Shown in pieces: positions 54,414-61,782 of a stretch of 64,000 bases of DNA. The notes under the pieces were generated by a model that saw only the letters and a program-made list of their open reading frames with translations, had not been told where the DNA came from and did not search any database. The stretch is from Streptomyces sp. NBC_00236. Lineage in GTDB: Bacteria > Actinomycetota > Actinomycetes > Streptomycetales > Streptomycetaceae. Numbering within the stretch: position 1 is the stretch's first letter; every line of letters begins with the position of its first letter. Location: NCBI RefSeq assembly GCF_036195045.1, contig NZ_CP108100.1, forward strand, positions 2,480,001 through 2,544,000. The letters run 5' to 3'. The position numbers were made by a program, and so were the translations under genes.

Positions 54414-55037
54414 ATGCGCCAGCTCTCCATCCCCGGGGCCTGGGTGCACGAGCCCGAGGTCATCCCCGACTCCCGCGGGAGCTTCCACGAGTGGTTCAGG
54501 GCCTCGGATCTCGGGGAGGCCGCGGGCCATCGGCTGGGGCTCGCGCAGGCCAACTTCTCCACGTCCCGCCGGGGTACGCTGCGGGGGATCCACTTCGCCG
54601 ATGTGCCGCCGGGTCAGGCGAAGTACGTGAAGTGCGTACGGGGCGCGGTGCTCGACGTGATCGTGGACGTCCGGGCCGGCTCGCGCACGTACGGGCGGTG
54701 GGAGGCGGTCCGTCTGGACGACACCGATCACCGGGCGGTCTACATCGCCGAGGGGCTCGGTCACGCCTTCATGGCGCTGACGGACGACGCGGGCGTCCTC
54801 TATCTCTGTTCCGAGGGCTATGCGCCCGGGCGCGAGCGCGGCATCGATCCGCTCGATCCGGAGCTGGGCATCGAGTGGCCCGCGGACATCGTGCCGCTGC
54901 TGTCCGGAAAGGACGCCGCGGCACCGTCGCTCGCTGAGGCGGGGCAGCTGGGGCTGCTTCCGTCGTACGCGGAGTGCGAGGCGTACTACGCGCGGCTCCG
55001 GGCGGGGGAACCCGCGCTCAGCCCGGCCGGCCGCTGA
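54414..55037 (+). CDS. rmlC: dTDP-4-keto-sugar 3,5-epimerase (RmlC family)
   Basis: Cupin epimerase of 207 residues. The family core is present: TLRGIHFADVPPGQAKYVKCVRG (RxxH, conserved lysine) and IAEGLGHAFMAL. The C-terminal RERGIDPLDPELGIEWP form resembles NDP-hexose 3,5-epimerases of antibiotic sugar clusters as well as RmlC. ATG 54414 has AGGAC about 8 nt upstream. It faces rmlD-rmlB-rmlA on the opposite strand, overlapping rmlD by 20 bp, so it is co-located but not co-transcribed. Confidence 0.9.
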   Translation: MRQLSIPGAWVHEPEVIPDSRGSFHEWFRASDLGEAAGHRLGLAQANFSTSRRGTLRGIHFADVPPGQAKYVKCVRGAVLDVIVDVRAGSRTYGRWEAVRLDDTDHRAVYIAEGLGHAFMALTDDAGVLYLCSEGYAPGRERGIDPLDPELGIEWPADIVPLLSGKDAAAPSLAEAGQLGLLPSYAECEAYYARLRAGEPALSPAGR

Positions 55038-55923
55038 CCAGGGGGCGTTCCGCGGCGAGCAGGGCCGGGAACGCCTCGTCCAGGGCGGCGCGCCAGTCCC
55101 GGATGGGCTCGATACCGGCGGCGGCGAACCGGTGGTGAGCGAGCACGCTGTACGCGGGCCGGGGGGCCGGGCGGGGGTATGCGCCGCTGGTGGTGGGCCG
55201 GACCCGGGCCGGGTCCGCGCCGAGCAGCCGGAAGATCTCCCGGGTGAAGCCGCACCAGGTCGTCTCGCCGGCGCTGGTGCCGTGGTAGACGCCCGCCGGG
55301 GCGGTGGAGTCGAGCGCGGCCTGTCCGAGCCGGACCAGCCGCGCGGCCAGGTCGACGGTCCAGGTGGGCTGTCCGCGCTGGTCGTCCACCACGTCGAGGG
55401 TGTCCTTGACGCCCTCCAGCCGGATCATCGTGCGGACGAAGTTGGCGCCGCCCGCACCGTAGAGCCAGGCGGTGCGCACGACGTAGCCGGTGTCGGGGAG
55501 GGTCTCCAGCACGGCGCGTTCGCCGGCGAGTTTGGTGCGGCCGTAGGCGCTGCGCGGGGCGGTGGGGGCGTCCTCGGGGTACGGGAGGACGGCATCCCCG
55601 GCGAAGACGTAGTCGGTGGAGACGTGGAGCAGGACGGCGCCGTGCTCGCGGCAGGCGGCCGCCAGGACGGCGGGGCCGGTGCCGTTGATCCGCAGGGCGG
55701 CGTCCTCCCGGGCTTCTGCGTCGTCGACGGCGGTCCAGGCCGCGCAGTTGACCACGACGGCGGGACGGTGGGCGGCGAACGCCTCACGGACACCGGCGGG
55801 GTCGGCGATGTCCAGGGCCGCGCGGTCCGCGGCGACGGCGGTGACGTCCTCGTGGGCGAGCGCGGCCATGAGGTCCTGCCCGAGCATTCCGGCGGCCCCG
55901 GTGACCAGCCAGACCGCGCTCAC
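55018..55923 (-). CDS. rmlD: dTDP-4-dehydrorhamnose reductase
   Basis: 301 residues, SDR fold. GAAGMLG is the dinucleotide loop, STDYVFAG and YGRTKLAGE hold the catalytic Tyr/Lys, and VVRTAWLYG is typical of RmlD. It makes dTDP-L-rhamnose (or a related 6-deoxysugar). GTG 55923 overlaps the rmlB stop by 4 bp. It is the last gene of rmlA-rmlB-rmlD. Confidence 0.94.
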   Translation of the reverse strand: MSAVWLVTGAAGMLGQDLMAALAHEDVTAVAADRAALDIADPAGVREAFAAHRPAVVVNCAAWTAVDDAEAREDAALRINGTGPAVLAAACREHGAVLLHVSTDYVFAGDAVLPYPEDAPTAPRSAYGRTKLAGERAVLETLPDTGYVVRTAWLYGAGGANFVRTMIRLEGVKDTLDVVDDQRGQPTWTVDLAARLVRLGQAALDSTAPAGVYHGTSAGETTWCGFTREIFRLLGADPARVRPTTSGAYPRPAPRPAYSVLAHHRFAAAGIEPIRDWRAALDEAFPALLAAERPLVSGRPG

Positions 55924-56906
55924 AGCGCGGCCCTCTCCTTGAGCGGCTCCCACCAGGAGCGGTTCTCGCGGTACCACCGCACGGTCTCGGCGAGCCCGGT
56001 ACGGAAGTCCTTGCGGGGCTCGTAGCCGAGCTCCTCGCGGATTCTGGTGCAGTCGACGGAGTAGCGCCGGTCGTGGCCCTTGCGGTCCTCGACGTGGACG
56101 ACGGCGGTGTCCCATGCGGCGTCGCACGCCTCCAGGAGCAGTCCGGTGAGCTCCTTGTTGGAGAGCTCTGTGCCGCCGCCGATGTTGTAGACCTCGCCCG
56201 CGCGGCCCTTGGTGCGGACGAGTTCGATGCCCTGGACGTGGTCGTCGATGTGCAGCCAGTCGCGGACGTGGGCGCCGTCGCCGTACAGCGGGACCGGCCG
56301 GCCGTCGAGGAGGTTGGTGACGAAGAGCGGGATGACCTTCTCGGGGAAGTGGTGGTGCCCGTAGTTGTTGGAGCAGCGGGTCACCCGCACGTCCAGTCCG
56401 TGGGTGCGGTGGTAGGACAGCGCGATCAGGTCGCTCGACGCCTTGGAGGCGGAGTACGGGGAGTTGGGCGCGAGCGGCTCGCTCTCGGTCCAGGAACCCT
56501 CGTCGATCGATCCGTAGACCTCGTCGGTGGAGATGTGCACGAAGGTCCGGACGCCCGCCAGATGCGCGGCGTGGACGAGGGTGTGGGTGCCCAGGACGTT
56601 CGTACGCACGAACTCGGCGCCGCCGTCGATGGAGCGGTCCACATGCGATTCGGCGGCGAAGTGCACCACCTGGTCGTGCCCGGCCATGAGGCCGCCTACC
56701 AGCTCGGCGTCGCAGATGTCGCCCTGGACGAACGAGAATCCGGGGTGGTCGCGCACGGCGTCGAGGTTGGCGGGATTCCCCGCGTAGGTGAGCTTGTCGA
56801 GCACGGTCACGGTGATGTCGCCGGGGCCGTCCGGGCCCAGCAGCGTACGGACGTAGTGGGAGCCGATGAAGCCGGCGCCGCCGGTCACCAGGAGGTGGGT
56901 CGTCAT
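55920..56906 (-). CDS. rmlB: dTDP-glucose 4,6-dehydratase
   Basis: 328 residues, extended SDR. GGAGFIGSHYVR, AAESHVDRSI, STDEVYGSI, YSASKASSD and NNYGHHHFPEK are the family's fingerprints, including the active-site Tyr/Lys and Asp-Glu. It makes dTDP-4-keto-6-deoxyglucose. The ATG overlaps the rmlA stop by 4 bp. Confidence 0.97.
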   Translation of the reverse strand: MTTHLLVTGGAGFIGSHYVRTLLGPDGPGDITVTVLDKLTYAGNPANLDAVRDHPGFSFVQGDICDAELVGGLMAGHDQVVHFAAESHVDRSIDGGAEFVRTNVLGTHTLVHAAHLAGVRTFVHISTDEVYGSIDEGSWTESEPLAPNSPYSASKASSDLIALSYHRTHGLDVRVTRCSNNYGHHHFPEKVIPLFVTNLLDGRPVPLYGDGAHVRDWLHIDDHVQGIELVRTKGRAGEVYNIGGGTELSNKELTGLLLEACDAAWDTAVVHVEDRKGHDRRYSVDCTRIREELGYEPRKDFRTGLAETVRWYRENRSWWEPLKERAAL

Positions 56907-57973
56907 GAGGAGATCTGCACCTTGCTGTGGTCGCCGAGGACGAGTCGGTGGGCGGAGGGGCTCCGGGGTGCGGGGGTCACCTCGACCTCGTGGCCGATGA
57001 GGGAGGCCTCGACGCGGCGGACACCGTCGATCGAGGCGCCCCGCAGGACGATGGAGTACTCGATCTCGCTGTCCTCGATCCGGCAGTCGTGGGCGACCGA
57101 GGTGAACGGTCCGACGTAGGCGTCGCTGATCACCGAGCGGGCGCCGATGATGGCGGGGCCGACGATCCGGCTGCGGGTGACCCGGGCGCCCGGCTCGATC
57201 CGGACCCGGCCGATGATCTCGCTCTCGTCGTCGACGTGGGCGCCACGGGTGCAGGGCTCGACGGTCTCCAGCACGGTGCGGTTGACCTCCAGCATGTCGG
57301 TGACGTTGCCGGTGTCCTTCCAGTATCCGCGGATCGTGGTGGAGCGGACGTCGCGTTCCTGGTCGATCAGCCACTGGATGGCGTGGGTGATCTCCAGCTC
57401 GCCGCGCCAGGACGGGCGGATGGAGCGGACGGCCTCGTGGATGACCTTGGTGAAGAGGTAGACGCCGACGAGCGCCATGTCGCTCTTGGGCTCCTTGGGC
57501 TTCTCCTCAAGGGCCACGACCCTGCCGTCCCCGTCGAGCTCGGCGACGCCGAAGGCGGTCGGGTCGGGCACCCGGGTCAGCAGGATCTGGGCGTCGGGCC
57601 GGTCCGCGCAGAACCCCTCGACCAGTCCGGCGATCCCGCCGACGATGAAGTTGTCGCCGAGGTACATGACGAAGTCGTCGTCGCCGAGGAAGCGCTGGGC
57701 GATCAGGACCGCGTGGGCGAGGCCGAGGGGTTCGGACTGCGGGATGTAGGTGACGTCGATGCCGAACCGGGATCCGTCGCCGACCGCCGCGCGGATCTCC
57801 TCCTCGGTGTCGCCCACGATGATGCCGACTTCGGTGATGCCCGCTTCCGCGATGGCTTCGAGCCCGTAGAACAGCACCGGTTTGTTCGCCACCGGGACCA
57901 GTTGTTTGGCCGAGGTATGAGTGATGGGACGAAGCCGGGTGCCTGCCCCACCGGAAAGTACGAGAGCCTTCAC
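56903..57973 (-). CDS. rmlA: Glucose-1-phosphate thymidylyltransferase, long StrD-like form
   Basis: 356 residues, about 60 longer than typical RmlA. The nucleotidyltransferase motif GGAGTRLRPITHTSAKQL is followed by YLGDNFIVGG and EEKPKEPKSD, with a C-terminal left-handed-helix-type segment (GPAIIGARSVISDAYVGPF). The length and start resemble the StrD class of antibiotic deoxysugar clusters. GTG 57973 was used. It is the first gene of the rmlA-rmlB-rmlD operon, with a 258-bp gap to galE. Confidence 0.95.
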   Translation of the reverse strand: MKALVLSGGAGTRLRPITHTSAKQLVPVANKPVLFYGLEAIAEAGITEVGIIVGDTEEEIRAAVGDGSRFGIDVTYIPQSEPLGLAHAVLIAQRFLGDDDFVMYLGDNFIVGGIAGLVEGFCADRPDAQILLTRVPDPTAFGVAELDGDGRVVALEEKPKEPKSDMALVGVYLFTKVIHEAVRSIRPSWRGELEITHAIQWLIDQERDVRSTTIRGYWKDTGNVTDMLEVNRTVLETVEPCTRGAHVDDESEIIGRVRIEPGARVTRSRIVGPAIIGARSVISDAYVGPFTSVAHDCRIEDSEIEYSIVLRGASIDGVRRVEASLIGHEVEVTPAPRSPSAHRLVLGDHSKVQISS

Positions 57974-58231
57974 TGATCTGCCCCACGATGAGTCGGCGGT
58001 CCTGTCGCAGCTGCGACCTACCGGGTGACCTTAGTCAGGTCCGCCCGCTCATCCGCGGCGAAACAGCTCCGCCGACCCGCTTACCGACTCGTCCGGAGGA
58101 AAAGCGGCGGCCCCCCGTAACCATTCCGCTTCGTTTCGCTCCCGCCGGATCACGAAATGCGTCGCACCGGCACGTGACGTCGAACTCGATATCGAATTCT
58201 CCGTATTTCGCTTGTCCGTCGGTCAAAGGCC

Positions 58232-59203
58232 CTACGGGTGGCGCAGGCGCCATCCCTGCCAGGCGGACTCGATCATCTCGTCGACGCCGTACCGGGCCGA
58301 CCAGCCCAGCTCCGCACGGATCCGGTCCGCGCCCGCGACCACGCGAGCGGGGTCACCGGCGCGGCGGGGGGCCACCTCGGGGGCGATCTCCCCGTGGTCC
58401 GTCGCCTTGAGGATGCGATCGACCATCTCGCGCACCGAGCTGCCCTCGCCGCGGCCGATGTTCAGCGTGAGGTCCGTGCCGGGCTCGGCCCCCTCCAGCC
58501 GGCGTGCGGCGGCGAGGTGGGCGGAGGCGATGTCCTCCACATGGATGTAGTCGCGGACGCAGGTGCCGTCGGGCGTCGCGTAGTCGTCGCCGAAGATCCG
58601 CGGGCCCTCGCCGGCCTCCAGGCGCTCGAAGACCATCGGGATGAGGTTGAACACCCCGGCGTCGGCGAGCTCGGGCGAGGCCGCGCCGGCGACGTTGAAG
58701 TAGCGCAGGGACGCGCAGCGCAGTCCGTGGGCCCGGGCGGCGGCGTGGATCAGCCATTCGCCGACGAGCTTGGTCTCGCCGTACGGGCTCATCGGCGCAC
58801 AGGGGGTGTCCTCCGTGACGAGGTCCACGTCGGGCATGCCGTAGACGGCGGCCGACGAGGAGAACACCAGCTGGTCGACTCCAGCCGCGACCATGCTCTC
58901 CAGCAGCACCTCCAGACCGGTCACGTTCTCCCGGTAGTAATAGAGGGGGCGCTCGACGGACTCGCCGACCTGCTTCTTGCCTGCGACATGCACCACACCC
59001 GTCACGGTGTGGTCACGGATCGCGGCGTCCAGGGCCTGCCGGTCCAGCACGCTGCCGGTGACCAGCGGGACACCGTCGGGCACGCTCGCGGCGTTCCCCG
59101 TGGAGAGGTCGTCGTACACGACCACCCGCAGACCGCCGGCGAGCATCGCCCGCACGACGTGCGCACCTATGTATCCGGCCCCGCCCGTAACCATCCAGGT
59201 CAT
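58232..59203 (-). CDS. galE: UDP-glucose 4-epimerase
   Basis: 323 residues. GGAGYIGAHVVR is the NAD loop, FSSSAAVYG and YGETKLVGE carry the catalytic Ser/Tyr/Lys, and CVRDYIHVEDI is present. It interconverts UDP-glucose and UDP-galactose for glycan synthesis. It sits between the rml genes and the glycosyltransferases on the minus strand, divergent from the first glycosyltransferase. Confidence 0.95.
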   Translation of the reverse strand: MTWMVTGGAGYIGAHVVRAMLAGGLRVVVYDDLSTGNAASVPDGVPLVTGSVLDRQALDAAIRDHTVTGVVHVAGKKQVGESVERPLYYYRENVTGLEVLLESMVAAGVDQLVFSSSAAVYGMPDVDLVTEDTPCAPMSPYGETKLVGEWLIHAAARAHGLRCASLRYFNVAGAASPELADAGVFNLIPMVFERLEAGEGPRIFGDDYATPDGTCVRDYIHVEDIASAHLAAARRLEGAEPGTDLTLNIGRGEGSSVREMVDRILKATDHGEIAPEVAPRRAGDPARVVAGADRIRAELGWSARYGVDEMIESAWQGWRLRHP

Positions 59204-59528
59204 TCTGTGCGTCTCTCCCTCTGTACGTGGTGCCGCTGCTGTGCGCGCTCCACCGACAGGTTCACCTTACGTGCACGCGAAATCGAATCAGACAAATAAC
59301 CCTCAACCGTATTATCGTGCGACATGAAGCCGTGCATGGGGTGACGCCCGGGGAACACCGCGGGTGAAGCCGGGCAGTCATGGATGAAGCCGGGGCAAAC
59401 ACAAGGCCACGGCGGGTGGATGTCGATCAATTACGCTGTTCAGGTGCTCAGGCCCTCCCCCACGATTCCGCGGTGCGAATCGGTGCCTGCGCACAGACCC
59501 TGCAGACAGCTCTCTGGACTGGTGAAGG
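59204..59528. promoter_or_regulatory. Divergent galE/glycosyltransferase intergenic region
   Basis: This 325-bp gap is noticeably A+T richer than its surroundings between 59,275 and 59,330 (for example caaataaccctcaaccgtat), consistent with divergent promoters. Near-repeats of tgaagccgg occur at 59,326-59,395. No gene was seen; reading frames across it are unconvincing. Confidence 0.5.
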
Positions 59529-61760
59529 ATGCCTCGACTGACACTCATCGTGCCTGCGTACAACGTGCAGGGGTATGTTCGGGAGTGCCTCGACTCCGTG
59601 CTGCAGCAGGACTTCACCGACTTCGAGGTCGTCGCCGTGGACGACTGCTCGCCGGACAGCTCCGGCGCCATCCTCGACGAGTACGCGGAGCGCGACCCCC
59701 GGGTGCGTGTGCTCCACCTGGCCGAGAACGTGGGGCTGGGCCGCGCCCGTAACGCCGGGATGGAACGGGCGACCGGCGACTATCTGCTCTTCCTCGACAG
59801 TGACGACACCCTGGCGCCCGGCTCGCTGAGCGGCATCGCCGGACGCCTCGACGCGACCGACGACCCCGACATCCTGGTCTACGACTACGCGCGCAGCTTC
59901 TGGGACGGCCGGCTGCTGCCCAACCAGCGGGCGGATCTCCTCGGCGGCGACGGGCCCGCGGTGTTCCCCCTGTCGGAGCGGCCCGGGCTGCTCGATCTGC
60001 TGCAGATCGTGTGGAACAAGGCCTACCGTCGCGATTTCGTCGAGGCGCACGGGTTCCGCTTCCCGTCCGGGTACTACGAGGACGCTCCCTGGACGTACAC
60101 GACCCTGGTCACGGCGGAAAGCATCGCGCTGCTCGACCGCGTCTGCGTGCTCTACCGGCAGCGGCGCGAGGGCGGAAACATCCTCGGTACCGTCAGCCGC
60201 AACCATTTCGATGTATTCGACCAGTACGACCGCGTATTCACCTATCTGGACGAGCATCCGGAATTCGATTCCTGGCGCCCTGCCCTTTTCCGTAAAATGG
60301 TCGACCATTACCTCACGGTGCTGGAGAAGCCGGGCCGCCTCCCCAAGAATGCACGGGCCGAATTCTTCCACCGCGCGGCAGCCGACTACAACCGCCGCCT
60401 GCCCGAGGGATTCGAACGCCCGGGCGGTGCCCGCGGTTACAAGTACGCGATGCTCGGCAGGGACTCCTATCCGGCACTGACCGGCGTCACCCGGGCGAAC
60501 CAGGTGCGCACCCGGGCCCGGGCGCGCAACACCAAGCGCATCGGCCGGGCCAAACGGGCCGCGATGCGGATGCTCTACCAGTCCCAGCTGCGGCTGCCGC
60601 TGGACGAGAACCTCGCGGTCTTCTCCGCCTACTGGGGCCGAGGCTACGCGTGCAACCCCGCGGCCATCGACGCCGAACTGGCCCGGCTGGCTCCGCACAT
60701 CCGCCGGGTCTGGACCGTGCGCGCCGAGCATGTGAGCCGGGTGCCCAAGGGCGTCGAGGTGGCCGTGGTCGGCTCCCGCGAGTACTGGACGGCACTGGCC
60801 CGCGGCACGTACTTCATCAACAACGTGAACTTCCCGGACTCGCTGGTCAAGCGCGAGGGCCAGATCCACCTGCAGACCCATCACGGCACCCCGCTGAAGA
60901 CGATGGGCCTCGACCAGGCCGACTACCCGGCCTCCACGAACATGGACATGGCGGATCTGCTCCGGCGCTGCGACCGCTGGGACTACAGCCTCACGTCCAA
61001 CCGCCACTCCACCACCGTGTGGGAGCGGGTCTACCCGTGCTCCTACACCTCGCTGGAGACCGGCTACCCGCGCAACGACGTCCTGATCAACGCCGGGGCC
61101 GAGGAGGTCGCGCGGGCCCGCCGCGAGCTCGGTGCGGCGGACGGCTCCAAGGTCTTCCTGTACACGCCGACCCACCGCGAGTACCAGAAGGAGTTCTCCC
61201 CGCGGATCGACCTCGCGAAGCTGGCCGAGGAGCTGGGCCCGGACGTCACCCTGCTGGTGCGCGGCCACTACTTCTACAAGCCCACCGGCAAGCTCGCCGA
61301 GCTCCAGGCCAGCGGCCGGGTGATCGACGTCTCCGCACACCCGTGCGTGGAGGAGCTCTACCTCGCGGCCGACGCCATGATCACCGACTACTCGTCGGCC
61401 ATGTTCGACTACGCCAACCTCGACCGGCCGATCGTGATCTTCGCCGACGACTGGGACACGTACAAGGTCGTCCGGGGCAGCTACTTCGACCTGATGGCCG
61501 AGCCTCCCGGGGCCGTGGCCACCAGCCAGGAGCAGCTCACCGATATCCTCCGCTCCGACGAATGGCGGAGCGAGCGGTCCGCGGCCTTCCGGGCCGCGTT
61601 CCGTAAGCGCTTCTGCGACTTCGACGACGGCCGTGCGGCCGAACGCGTCGTGCGCACCGTGTTCCTCCGCGAAGAGGAACCACTCCCCGTCACACCGCTT
61701 GCCGAGCGAACGCCGGCACCTTCCCCTACCCAGGCGCTCGCACGTGTCGAGCGGGTCTGA
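59529..61760 (+). CDS. GT2 glycosyltransferase fused to TagF-like CDP-glycerol polymerase domain
   Basis: 743 residues. Residues 1-about 220 are a GT2 domain (LIVPAYNVQGYVRECLDS, VDDCSPDSS, DSDDT DXD-type). Residues about 350-730 are a CDP-glycerol glycerophosphotransferase (TagB/F) domain: TYFINNVNFPD, QTHHGTPLKTMG, ETGYPRNDVL, YTPTHREY, MITDYSSAMFDY. Such enzymes build poly(polyol phosphate) wall polymers. The fusion suggests that one protein both glycosylates and extends a teichoic-type chain. ATG 59529 was chosen; its ribosome site (GGA ten bases upstream) is poor. The next gene is 22 bp downstream. Confidence 0.88.
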   Translation: MPRLTLIVPAYNVQGYVRECLDSVLQQDFTDFEVVAVDDCSPDSSGAILDEYAERDPRVRVLHLAENVGLGRARNAGMERATGDYLLFLDSDDTLAPGSLSGIAGRLDATDDPDILVYDYARSFWDGRLLPNQRADLLGGDGPAVFPLSERPGLLDLLQIVWNKAYRRDFVEAHGFRFPSGYYEDAPWTYTTLVTAESIALLDRVCVLYRQRREGGNILGTVSRNHFDVFDQYDRVFTYLDEHPEFDSWRPALFRKMVDHYLTVLEKPGRLPKNARAEFFHRAAADYNRRLPEGFERPGGARGYKYAMLGRDSYPALTGVTRANQVRTRARARNTKRIGRAKRAAMRMLYQSQLRLPLDENLAVFSAYWGRGYACNPAAIDAELARLAPHIRRVWTVRAEHVSRVPKGVEVAVVGSREYWTALARGTYFINNVNFPDSLVKREGQIHLQTHHGTPLKTMGLDQADYPASTNMDMADLLRRCDRWDYSLTSNRHSTTVWERVYPCSYTSLETGYPRNDVLINAGAEEVARARRELGAADGSKVFLYTPTHREYQKEFSPRIDLAKLAEELGPDVTLLVRGHYFYKPTGKLAELQASGRVIDVSAHPCVEELYLAADAMITDYSSAMFDYANLDRPIVIFADDWDTYKVVRGSYFDLMAEPPGAVATSQEQLTDILRSDEWRSERSAAFRAAFRKRFCDFDDGRAAERVVRTVFLREEEPLPVTPLAERTPAPSPTQALARVERV

Positions 61761-61782
61761 ACCGAAAGGAATCCGGAACGCC

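Noticed and set aside
57988..58231. Possible small gene between rmlA and galE
   Set aside because: No ribosome site or recognisable protein pattern; the region is more likely promoter for rmlA.
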